Shown here: positions 1 to 9,953 of the stretch, piece by piece
How positions within the stretch are numbered: position 1 is the stretch's first letter
How the letters are laid out: the number at the start of each line of letters is the position of its first letter
From: Thalassia testudinum
Lineage: Eukaryota > Streptophyta > Magnoliopsida > Alismatales > Hydrocharitaceae
DNA length: 64,000 nucleotides
Reading direction: 5' to 3'
NCBI GenBank assembly: GCA_037157565.1
Contig: JAZHRO010000036.1
Coordinates: 20,944,501 to 21,008,500 of the forward strand
The notes under the pieces: generated by a model
Database searches by the model: none
What the model saw: the letters and a program-made list of their open reading frames with translations, nothing else
What the model was told of the DNA's origin: nothing
Program-made: the position numbers and the translations under genes

Positions 1-89
1 TTTTTTCTTATTTTTTTGAATTTTAATTTTTTTAAGAAACTAAAAGAAATTCTACAGAGCTAACAAAATAATTTTAGAATTAAGTGTCT

Positions 90-128
90 ACCCCCTATGC
101 GTAAATGATGTAATGCCCTCATTGTAAA
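90..128 (-). other. Internal PPT-like tract with hairpin (A1)
   Basis: Read on the minus strand, an ATGAGGGCAT-type hairpin core is followed by a purine tract (GCATAGGGGGTA). The same arrangement lies downstream of the orphan frame in every LTR element of the window. This copy is mutated in the hairpin arms. Confidence 0.45.
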
Positions 129-386
129 AATAAAGACATGAAAAGGGAGGAATAAACAAAATATCACCTTAATTTCATTAAAATTTGGTTAGCTCCATAG
201 AGAGAAAGGAGTATATAGACATGCTAAGTTTATTGCCTTTAGCTAGGCATAAAATACAAACAAAAAAGAAATTGAGAATTCACAAGTGTAGGTCAGGATC
301 AGAATTAAAAGGTTGATCCTCAAACTCACCAGCAGGAGATGTCCACAGATATGGACCAGATTGTGGTGCAAGCCCATGCCTTAAGG

Positions 387-1940
387 TCAAGTGGTTCTAA
401 GGCTCTGGATGAAAATCAGCCAGAATCGAAGATTATTGTGCTTGCAAGGCCAGGCCTGCAATTTTGTGGTGTACAACCCAAGTCTAAAGTGCTGGACAAT
501 AGGTAGATCTAATTCACCAGATTCGGGTGTCCACATAGAGTTCAACTTAGAAAGATAGTCAATTATTCTGTACTTGGGTTGCACGTCAAAGATATCATAA
601 GGGTCCTGATAGAAGGTAGGTGGTTTTAGGTCAACAAGAACCATTACATACAAGCTTGTATTTCCCTCAAAAGTAGGCTCCCATATTTTTATTTCCAAAT
701 TTCTACCCTCCAAAATCAGGGTTTTCGAGACCTCCAGATGATTGTACGCCCCATCTAAAATATCCAAGTCGAACAATTATGGCTGGATCAAAATTGACTT
801 AGGTCTGGTGATCTCAAGAATATCATCATTCAGTTCTTTGGGGTGTGGTTGAGAAATGGGGCTATTGATGGGATCATCTATAATAGGATCTGAATCCTCC
901 ATGTCAGCTCCAATCGGATCAAAATCCTCAATTATCAGGCTATCAAATGGTTCATCATACTCCTCAAGCCCATTTATCTCACTAAAATCATTTTCTTTGA
1001 GCCAAAGTGAAACTTCACCTAGAGATTCTTCACCCTCAGAATCAAAGAATTCTTGATCCACATTTATATATGTCTCAAAATCATATGTCATTTCTTTGTC
1101 CATGTAGACATATTTTTCCTCACTTCCTAGCTCGAGGATCTCAGGTGAGAAAATTGGTTCATCGTCAATGGGTTGCTTTAGATCAACCTGGTCATCCCTG
1201 GTCTCATAAAATGTGTCCCCCCTGAGAGGTGCTTGAGCAGGTTCAGACATTGGCTCTCCTAAAGGGGGTTTGTCCTGTGAATCACCCCAAGATTGGACTA
1301 AGGCAACCACAAATTTCATCCTTAATCTTGATACTTTCCCCAGCAAAAACTCACTCGGGCCCTTATCCTCGATATCTTGGAGCCAATCCAATAGCAAACT
1401 ATTTAGATCATTAATCATTTGAATCAGGGGCTCCAATTATTCATTGCAGGGTGTTGGCTGGGTTTCTAAAGATCATATAGTGTTCCCCAGATTTGCCAAC
1501 AACCTATCTTGGACCTAGTTCACCTGAGCCAGATGGTTCGATTCAGGGTTGGGTGGGTTTGGGTTTAATCTAGGGGAGTCAAGAAATTAATGTCGTCCTT
1601 AATAATAGGTTGTTTCACGTTGGTGGTGACCTATATTCAACATAATCCTAGGGAGGGTAAGAGTTGTAATCACCATATCCTTCTTGATTGTAGATCTAGT
1701 TAGGTTGATCATCAAAGGGTGGAGATCTATAATCAGCATAGGCGTGGGAAGGATAATAATCATAGTCTTGTTGTCTAAGATTAGACCCTACACATTAAGG
1801 TCCATAATCATATACCCAATCAAAGTTATCCAAGCTAGGAGATGGGCAGTCATAAGTCGGGTCGGATAATAATCATTTTGGGGATAAGTGCTGGTAGGAG
1901 GGTAGGATTGGAAATGTGAATGCGGTGTGGAAGAATACAT
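387..1940 (-). pseudogene. Orphan family A protein, A1 copy (decayed)
   Basis: Unrecognised protein carried by all three family A elements. On the minus strand an ATG at 1940 opens a Tyr/Pro/Ser-rich N-terminus (MYSSTPHSHF...), the same start as in A3 at 50660. The frame is lost near 1850 and regained before 1436. From 1436 to 777 it encodes a helical, Leu-rich stretch (LNSLLLDWLQD, FLLGKVSRLRMKFVVALVQ) followed by a long Asp/Glu-rich linker. A single TAA at 777-779 separates this from the 387-776 block, which continues in the same frame with a more globular C-terminal part (LKPPTFYQDPYDIFDV). The order is therefore Y/P-rich region, helical domain, acidic linker, C-terminal domain, about 500 codons when intact. 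There is no CCHC knuckle, protease or RT motif. It might be a diverged Gag-like or accessory protein; this is inference. It is broken by a frame loss and stops. Confidence 0.6.
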
Positions 1941-2014
1941 GGTGAAACAGGAGGGAAAACAGAACAAAGAAAGGTGCCTTGCAATACAATCAACCAAACC
2001 TATCCTTAGGTGGG

Positions 2015-2019
2015 TAGCC
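2015..2019. repeat. Target-site duplication of C1, left copy (TAGCC)
   Basis: TAGCC directly precedes the TG of the C1 5' LTR and is repeated at 19695-19699 directly after the CA of the 3' LTR. Joining the flanks recreates the order seen in the undisturbed A3 copy near 50730. Confidence 0.9.
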
Positions 2020-3894
2020 TGTTCAGCTCATATTTGTGGGCTATTTAAATATTTAAGTGCCTAGACATTAAGTTAATTCTAACATTTATTTAGTATAAAT
2101 TAGGATGTAAATACATTAATTCATATTTCTAATTTAATTACATAATTCATGCATTACATTCATATTTAAATGCATCTAGAATTAACTTAGAATTGCATTC
2201 ATTTAATTAGTTAACCAATTAGGTGCATTGCATGCATTAGTTTAAGTTAACATAAAAGTTGAGGGTTTGTATATAAATAACCATAATATTTTATCACTAT
2301 TTTTATTCTTCTTCTTCTTTTAGCAACGGCTGCATTTCCTTCAGCTGCCGCTGCAATGCCACCAGTTGCCACACTGAAGCCTACATTCATGGACTAGCGG
2401 AGAATGTGGATATGCTCCCACCTCTCCATTCAAATTCATGTAGGTAGCTACAAAAAGAGGAAGAGGTAGCTGAGCTCTACAGTCCACCATCCCAACAATC
2501 CACACTGTGCAGCGAGTTCATCTCTCACCCATTTCACCACCATCAGCCACAACCGGGGTGATGAGCCTCCACCACCGTGGGTGTGTGGAGTGACAGGCCA
2601 CACCGCCATCTGGAGCTCTTCTGCATCACCGTGCCTCACTAGAATCAACATCACCACACTCACTGTCGTCACCAACAACCTCCACAACCGCCACTGCAAT
2701 TTCACTCCTCAGTCAGTTAAGACATCCGTGAAGTTTCCCAGATGTCTGAAGCTTCATCCCCGCACACAACAACAACTGGCCTCTCCTTCATGCCCGCATT
2801 CCTCCGTTTGCACACTTTCGCCCCACCTCCAGTAGCCACGCGCGCACCCTGCTGCGCCTCACCTCCTTCAGCCCTATACGCACCTGCCTCACTGCCTGCA
2901 GCAGCGCCATCTCCAGCCTCCAGCGCACCACCCGCACACACATCAGTAGGCGCGCGTTCTTCTCTGTGCACGCATCACCTGCACAAGCCCGCCAGCGTAC
3001 GCAGCGCCTCCAGTGTCCATTTCCGTGCCTCGTCGCCACCTTCAGTGCATAGCAGCACAAGCACCTCCCACCTATAGAACTCGTCCCTCCCGCCTGCAGA
3101 GCCCGCGCCCGTTCCTTCTGCGCCTCGCCACGACCTCCAGCGTGTAGCAGTACGCTCGCTCAAGCTTGCAGCACACGTGCCACCTCGATGCGCAACTTAT
3201 GGCAGCAACAACTCCAGAACCGCCTCTACCTTTCTCCTCTGGCAGGCCGACTCCGGCCACCACTTGACGTGCGACTGCCACCACCGTGACGGCCTTACTT
3301 CAGCCAACCGCCTGTAAGAACCTCTCCTCGATTGAACCTCTCTCCCGATCGCGAGGAGGAGAGAGGTAAAATCCTCTGTTTTTAGTCCAATTAGTAATTA
3401 CATTTCATGCCATTGCCAGGAAAAGGAATTTTGATTTATGAATATTTTATTATGGTAAAATTACAACTTCATACTTAAGCTCTCTTACAATTGCGTGGCT
3501 TTTGTAATTAACATTGTTTGACATTGGTTTTGGGATTTAAATGTGTGCAAATTTTCTTTAATACATGTAAGTGGAAAATTGCATAAAATCATCACATATT
3601 TATTGAATATTTCAGTGAGGAAAAATTACACATCTACCCTTGCATTTTTAACATATTGTGCATGTTCTTTCCGTTGCATTTCATGTCAGATTTGACTACG
3701 GATTTCTCATGAGATTAAACAAATATGAAATAATTGAGATATTATTGCATCATTGCCTCCCTGTGGACACGACCCACTCCTAATTGAGTGGTTATATTAG
3801 TTGTTGATTAGTCAATTTTTCCACCACATAGAACTACAAATTACGTGACATTTTATGTAAAGAACAATTGTAAAAGCAAAGAATCGACTCGTCA
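2020..3894 (+). repeat. 5' LTR of C1
   Basis: Starts TGTTCAGCTC and ends CTCGTCA. The first about 300 bases are AT-rich with a TATA box at 2270-2279. The middle (about 2330-3340) is GC-rich and CpG-rich, and the tail is AT-rich again. Near 3340-3366 a stem with arms CCTCTCTCC/GGAGAGAGG surrounds a TCGCGA-like core and ends in GAGGTAAA, which could be a splice donor. It is the partner of 17864-19694. Confidence 0.93.
2270..2279 (+). promoter_or_regulatory. TATA box of C1 5' LTR
   Basis: TATATAAATA lies about 250 bases into the LTR and is kept in the 3' LTR at 18114-18123. The position suits a U3/R boundary shortly downstream. Confidence 0.6.
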
Positions 3895-3896
3895 AA

Positions 3897-3914
3897 TGGC
3901 CCCATTACCGGGGA
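3897..3914 (+). other. Primer-binding site of C1 (tRNA-Asp type)
   Basis: TGGCCCCATTACCGGGGA starts 2 bases after the LTR end. It differs at three positions from the complement of the plant tRNA-Asp 3' end (TGGCGCCGTTGCCGGGGA). Two of the three differences are G to A, as expected from decay of methylated sites. Confidence 0.85.
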
Positions 3915-5144
3915 GGCAATAGACGTAATAATTTCACCTGATTATATTTTTGACTATTTCTTAATTACACAGTGATTTGACCATTTATTTTTTCTGTGTG
4001 AGAAATTGTGCGAGGAATCAGCCATCGTGAGAGGCGACCCTTGACATCGCTAGAGGAGGAATTGGTCGAGCTACCTTGCAGAGGAGGAGAAGGACGAGGA
4101 CATGACGATCATTTAGTCGCTAATTTAATTAAAGTAGGATTAAGAATTAGACTTAATTTTTCATTGCACATTTGGTTTGAAACCCTTGTTCTGGGGTATA
4201 ATTGGAAGGGTTTATTCCCCGATTTTGTTTTAGGCTCGTGTTGGGTAATTTTTGGGAGCCTGTTCCCTTTTCTTCAGATTTAGGTTTTTAATTTATTTTG
4301 TGGATTGTTTACCTTTATTTTCTTATGCATAACTAGTTAAAAAAAATAATAAAAAAAAAGAGCTGCCTACTAAAAGCTGTCTGCCCCTAGGATGAACCAT
4401 TTAGGTCTGTATGAGCAGCCTCTAGATTTACTTCTTTGCATTGCGTGCATTCTCGCATCGTTGATTGCTGGAAGCAAGGTAAGCATTCTCTTACTTTGAA
4501 TCCTATTCTTGATCACGCATTGCATTTTGACTTAATTCGAAGACCACAAAATTTGTCTTCAAGCGATCTAACAAGTGGTCACATATATTCTTGAAAAAGG
4601 ACTAATTAAAGGAGGGACATCTAAAAACCAAGGATTTGATTTTCAAACTTGACGTGCGATTCAAAATCCAAAATCTTTTGTGTTGTATGCACACTTATTT
4701 CGCTTGCATCATGACACGCTTTTAGACTCTCCTTAGGTTTGGAAATACTAGGACAAGAGCCCTCCTATCGTTGGATTCTGAAGTGTTCGGAACATGAGAT
4801 CAAAGGTTTTGTAAATCCAAAGAGGGGGATACCCTGTCACGGATTTTTGGGGGTAGTTGAGAAGCACCGCGAATGCACAAGTTCAAAGGAAGGCTTAGGC
4901 CTACTTGCATCCCTCGATCTTCTGTCTTTGGATTTGCTTTAGCATTTGAGATTTAGGGAAGAACACCTAAGCTCCAACTAGGTCTTCTTAGGCAAGCCAT
5001 AGGTCGACAATAAGCACGTAAATTGACTGAACAAATTGTATTGTCACCTGCAATCTGACTTAAAAGCCTAAATTGGGAAAGACCTAAAAAGTCCTTTTTG
5101 AATTGTGTTTTGCTTGAGGAATTCTGATTGAGGTGTGAGTTAGA
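3915..5144 (+). other. Untranslated leader of C1
   Basis: About 1.2 kb without a convincing frame between PBS and the long ORF. A strong donor-like site AAG|GTAAGC at 4479 and a pyrimidine-rich acceptor-like CTCTCCTTAG ending at 4736 would bound a possible leader intron. Related Tat/Ogre elements are known to have introns, but here this is only a consensus match. Confidence 0.4.
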
Positions 5145-5871
5145 ATGGACCACATTGATTTTCATCCTTTCACATCTTGCCCACACCCTCACCCCCACTC
5201 TACATTCTTTGATCCCATACGTCGAGATGGTCCATCCCTTGATGGACATAATGACAATCATTGGGATCCATTTTACTCCTATTATAGGATTATTGGCCTG
5301 GTTAAGCCCCAAATCAGTGAGCAGAACCTAGGAGTGGGATTTGCTTTACCCAATATCCCACACACCATGGAAATACCCAACCCACCCTCCCTGAAAAATT
5401 ATAATGGTTTGACAGACACTCCTAGGTTCTATAAGCCTAAGCCTGACTTCTCTCATGATAGAAATGACCTCTCCTCTTTGAAGAAGGAAATATAGAAAAT
5501 GCAAAATGAAATGATTGAATTGTTAGGAGAATCTTTGAGAGCAGGCCAACAAGAAAGAGATGAAATTAGCCACCCAATTTACCCCATTGAGGATGACGTA
5601 CACCCCTCTACAATTGATGCATCTCCCATGGGAGAGCTACACTTTAAGTTGGAGGGAAATTTTTGGGAGAATAGCTAATTTTCGAGGTTCTATTTTGAAA
5701 CCTCCCCATTAGATGATAGTTTCTTGAGAGATCCATGCCTTAAATGGGAGGAAGATACATATGAAAGTAGCTATGCATTGGAAGAAGAAAGGTGGCAACC
5801 TAAGGAAGATGATGATAAGGTTGAGTATCCACCTGAATTATATTGGAGTCAAAAGAATGGAATGATGGTAC
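5145..5871 (+). pseudogene. Orphan family C protein, N-terminal part (split by B1)
   Basis: Opens with ATG at 5145 (MDHIDFHPFT). The first part is His/Pro/Asp-rich and the rest is acidic with Trp and Tyr scattered (LYWSQKNGMMV at the end). Two in-frame stops, at about 5493 and 5679, break it. It continues, in frame across the insertion site, at 15458: codon 243 begins at 5871 and is completed after the second TSD copy. No Gag, protease, RT or integrase motif is visible. B1 therefore landed in coding sequence of C1. The product is unrecognised; position after a PBS and leader is where gag normally lies, but homology to Gag cannot be claimed. Confidence 0.6.
5867..5871. repeat. Target-site duplication of B1, left copy (GGTAC)
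   Basis: GGTAC immediately precedes the TG of the left LTR and is found again at 15453-15457 after the CA of the right LTR, a perfect 5-bp TSD. Confidence 0.95.
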
Positions 5872-8344
5872 TGTTGTCGACGATTTTGTGCGGGTTTAAA
5901 GGATGTCACGTTGTAGTATAATCGACAAAACGTCTAAACAAATATAAAGAATTTTATTACTCGAAGACCGGAGTATCCGAGGTCGATCACAGGGAGCAAA
6001 TGGAAATTACTACTAGTCAAAATGTAATTGAACACTCTAATTTACTCAAAATATCAATTCAAATGTGAATGTATGCAATTAAAAATAATTAGGACAAAAA
6101 TATGAAATTGGACGTATGATCACAAGATCAGACGTCTTAAAAGTATTTCTCCTTTTCTTCTTCTTCTGCAGTCTCTCATTTTCTTCTTCGTTTGCTTCTT
6201 TCTTGTCTTGCAATGCCTTCTTCTTCTTCTTCTTCTTCTGCTTTCCTTCTTCTCCTGCGGAAGCTTCTTTCTTTCTTCTTGTCTGTCTTGCTCCTTCTTT
6301 CTTTTCTTCTTTGGCTTGCCTTTCCTTCTTCTTCTTCTGTAGCGGCCAAGTCCTTCTTCTCCTGCGTTCAGCCTGCCTGCACAAGAGCAAAACCTAACCC
6401 TTCTCCCTCTACCCGCACGTCTCTCTCTTAAGCAGTTCACTCATGGACGCTCTCCCAGAGCCACAGCCATAATCGGGTTGGATCGTACCTGGGACCAGGC
6501 ACACCTGCAGGTGGTGTGATGCACGAGGAGTGCGTGGGCTTAGGTTGGGTCGGATCCACCAGGTCCACGAGGTCAAGCCGCGGACGAGGCGTGTGTGAGG
6601 GCAGTGAGGGACCTCACCCCTGTGCTTACGGAGGCACCCGGCTTAAAGCACAAATGCAATTTATAGCGTACCTGAGGGCTGCAATCCCACGATGTGGGAC
6701 TAAAGGTTCCGCCCTGATTTCACGCACGCCTGCAGACTCTCGTATGCAATTGCCCAAGAGGATGGCTCTGCTGGTGCTCCGTGCTAGGCTCTCTCACCTC
6801 GCGACACTCGCGTGAGTCTCCTTCATCTGCAGCATGGGAAGCCTGACGCCTGTAGCTTCGTTGGAGCTTCATCAGAGGTCGTCCATGGCGGCAGCGGCTC
6901 AAACACTGTCATGCACAAAACAAGCCTCTCGGCCCAATCAGATCAGCTAGAGACCTTCGCCGTGGCACAGCGAAGGCAGTGGACGATGCTGCAGGTTGCC
7001 GATCGGCCTAGGTGTGCGTGCCTAGGTCAACCTGTGGCCGGAGATGGTGGGCTGTTCGGGGGGTGATTATGGAGGTCTGGAGTGGCAGTTGTGGGGTGGA
7101 GCGAGTTCCTGGTGGTGAGGCGGAGCTCTCGAAGAGGTTGGCGAGCCGTGTGGGGGGCTGGAATGGTGGAAGCGGCTCACCGGAGGTCAGTCGGTGATGT
7201 GGAAGATGAGGGTGGTCAGCGTCGGTCGAGGGGTAATCAGATGAGATAACAGGGGGAAAAGAGAGAGGAGAGGATGGAGAGGAGTTCTAACCTAATTGTA
7301 AGGACGAAAGGGGATGGAAGGCGGACGGCAGTAAGAGACGAATTGGGGGTGGACACTCGGCCAAATCAAGCTCCGGTCCTGCGACAGGGTCTGGGGGGTG
7401 TTTTATAGGTGCTGGCTGCTCCTTTCAGCGCGTGGAGAGCGCGCAATTAGGTCTGCCGACTTGCCGGAGTTGGAAGGAGGGTGGATACCCAAATCTCTCG
7501 TGCGTTCGCACGAGAGATTGGGTTCACACCAGCGATTGTAATTGGCTTTATAAGGAAGGGAATTCCTCAGAGAATCCCCCTTCCATTTCTGGGAGGGAAT
7601 GTCTGAGGGATTAGAGAGAAATCCCTCTCCGAACCTCACCGGAGCTCGGTTCTGCCCTAGCAATGGCGGCAGGACCGGTTTGCAAAGGAGGCGAAGAACC
7701 TAGGGGGCTCTCTGCAAATGTATTCAAAAGATAGGGACCAATTTGTGATTTGGGTGTACTAAATTGCAAAGTAGGTCAAGATGACCTCTCCTTAGGTCCA
7801 AATTTTGGTACCAACCTAATTTGGACCTAAGGAATCCAATGGTGAAGTTGGATTTTAGGTTTGACCTCGTTTGACTGGACATTTTGCGTAAAAACCCAAA
7901 TTAGGTTAATTGAGGAGCTAGGACCCTAATCTAGGTCGAACTAGGTTCCAAAGGCCAAATTAAGTGTTCTAAACCCTAGAGGATGTTTTTCCATGATTTG
8001 TAGAGGGTTTACTTGCTTTTTGTTCTGACCGGAACCTTGTTAATTTAAGCGGGTCTATTTTAGGGTTACCAAGTGTCATTTAGTTCTTAGATTGCACATG
8101 AACCCATTTCTGATTGAGTCAACCCTCTTTTTATCTCATTTAGACCATTTGACCTATGTTTTGCCTCTGAGAAATCCTGTTTATGTACTGCAATGGTAGA
8201 ATTGCAGTTTTAACCTCTATTTCATGTTTTCTTCTCAAGGCACTTGTTCCTTCAGTTAGGCCTTCTTCTAGGTTATGTAGGAGCTTTTATCTTCTTTATT
8301 GGGTCAAAATGAGCTAGTTATGGCTCATGATGAGGCTCTCATCA
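5872..8344 (-). repeat. 3' LTR of B1
   Basis: TG...CA ends (plus strand TGTTGTCGAC ... GCTCTCATCA). It contains a TTC microsatellite (about 6217-6239), a GC-rich middle (6400-7600), a TATA box on the minus strand (7401-7407) and an imperfect hairpin at 6111-6136. Relative to the 5' LTR it lacks about 200 bases at about 7331. Confidence 0.95.
7401..7407 (-). promoter_or_regulatory. TATA box in B1 3' LTR
   Basis: Reads CCTATAAAACACC on the minus strand; the same site is at 14510-14516 in the 5' LTR. Comparable TTTTATA sequences occur at matching places in B2 and family A LTRs. Confidence 0.6.
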
Positions 8345-8360
8345 TACCCCCATGCCTAGA
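8345..8360 (-). other. Polypurine tract of B1
   Basis: On the minus strand TCTAGGCATGGGGGTA abuts the TGATGAG start of the 3' LTR. The block GGGACTAGCAAAA upstream of it is shared with A2, A3, B2, B3 and C1. Confidence 0.75.
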
Positions 8361-9674
8361 TTTTGCTAGTCCCTTAGCAGAAATTCAAAGTTTTAACTTC
8401 CATTCTAGACCCTGAGTGTCTGTCAACAATGATAAGTGCTTCTCCTTTTCTTTTGTGATTAGGTGGGAATGCCGACAATAGGCCTAGAGGTACTCAAGTA
8501 CCAACCAAAATCCAGACCTGTTCCGCTTTAGCCTCAGTCCTCCGCAAAGGTTTCTACGGCCCACAGAAACTAACCTAGGGTTTGTTGGACTCCACGGTTA
8601 AAGCACCCATGCTTGAGACATTTTTAGCCTAAGTTCAGTTGGTAGTGCATTTTTTTGTAAGAGAGAGATAGAAGATTTATTTGTTTGGAGAGCTTTTCTC
8701 TCTCTTTTCTTTTTATTTCTAGCTTCAGATTAGCTTCTCAACACGGTCTGTATCGGATTCCTCGTCCCCATCATCAATCCTCAAGGGTCCCTGGCTTTCA
8801 AGATTTCGAGATAATCCCGCCCATGGCAACCCCCAGAACCTTGGCTTTCGAGATTTCGAGATAATCCCGCCCATGGCGTTCCGTGGCCGAATCCAGACCC
8901 TGGCGATCGACATTTCATGATAATGCCGCCCATGGTATCTGAACCAGCAAAGTGCTTACATGCCCCCGGTAGGATATTTAAATATCCTAAGAGACAAGCA
9001 CTGAGGAGACGATATGTTACGCATCTTCGAGGGGAATTTCCCGCCTCTCCGCATTGGAAACTCGTCCAAATCAATTTGTGTTGATTGACCGCTCCTAATC
9101 TAGGTGACTTTTTCAGAACATTAAGCGCTTTTCGCGTGATTTGGATGTTTATGCGCACTGAACCAGACTGTGTGTGAATTTGGGTGCTTAGGTTACCGAA
9201 TCCCGCAAACCAGAGGTCAGTTAACGAGGCCGAATACTTCCTAAGCCTTAGACCTAATACTCAAGCTTCGCATTTTCCTCAACCTCTTGAGGATTATCCA
9301 GATTTTAACGGATACGTAAATTTTTAAGCTAACAAATCATGCCCAAAAGGCCTAAGACCAGCGTTCCCGCTAATCTCTTATTATATCTCCGTAGCACTTT
9401 TCTTTTCTTTTTCTTGATTCGGTCTAGAACTTCAGTTAACCCCTTAATCTTTTACTAATGACTATTTCTTTTCATTTTCATTTTGTGCTCCTTTTTGTCA
9501 TTTTTCTTCTTTTTCTCCTCCTTATGCTTAAGTGGCTCACAAAATTTCCTCCCTCCCCCCATTTTTTTGTTCTTTTTCTTAATATTTTTCATTTTTTTAC
9601 GTTTTTGACATATGCCAAAATTTTTTTCTGTGTGAGACTCCTGATTTTTTTGGTTTTGTATGTATGCACTTTAT
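8361..9674 (-). other. 3' untranslated region of B1 with tandem motif and palindrome
   Basis: No coding sense. It holds three copies of a 34-base motif (8793-8826, 8843-8876, 8902-8935; each ends GCCCATGG on the plus strand) and a perfect 20-base palindrome at 8970-8989 (half site TAGGATATTT). Both are kept at the same place in B2, B3 and, on the opposite strand, in C1. The remainder is T-rich. Confidence 0.7.
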
Positions 9675-9712
9675 CACCCCCACATGCCTAAGTCTTGCAA
9701 TGTCCTCATTGT
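9675..9712 (-). other. Internal hairpin plus second PPT-like tract (B1)
   Basis: On the minus strand ACAATG-AGGA-CATTGC is followed after about ten bases by TTAGGCATGTGGGGGTG. It sits about 1.3 kb before the 3' LTR and imitates the true PPT. The same pair is in A2, A3, B2, B3 and C1. It may mark the old end of a pol frame or act as a central PPT. Confidence 0.55.
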
Positions 9713-9953
9713 AAATAGAGGGTGGGAATTAGTGTTGAGGTCAGGGCTTAGAACAGGATACATCGGGTGGGTGAATGGGTCGTAAATGACTGATGCGGAT
9801 GATTTCAAGCTCTGATACCTGTACCAGAGGTGGGATCCTCTGTTTAAGGCTGGTCTCAAGGTGCAATAGACGTGGAGTCCAGATGGATAATCAGACGGGT
9901 CTCTGTGTTTGGGATGACGGGTTGCCTCCCGTTAAGCGCTAAATTTAATGCCT

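Larger units (their letters stand above)
1..2019 (-). mobile_element. Family A LTR element A1, 3' half of internal region (left part, split by C1)
   Basis: This is internal sequence of a minus-strand, non-autonomous LTR retrotransposon. It aligns by eye, in order and strand, with the uninterrupted copy A3 (about 48770-50740) and with A2 (about 29830-31660). Its 3' LTR lies left of the window. At 2019 it is cut by C1 and resumes at 19695; TAGCC occurs at 2015-2019 and again at 19695-19699, the 5-bp TSD of C1. No gag or pol motif is present, only the orphan frame described separately. Confidence 0.85.

Noticed and set aside
6116..6440. Ser/Phe- or Lys/Arg-rich frames on both strands, repeated at about 13062-13348
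   Set aside because: Translations of the TTC microsatellite in the B1 LTRs.
8793..8935. CRISPR-like repeat array
   Set aside because: Only three diverged 34-base units with spacing 50 and 59, inside a plant LTR element, with no cas genes; they are element-internal tandem repeats.
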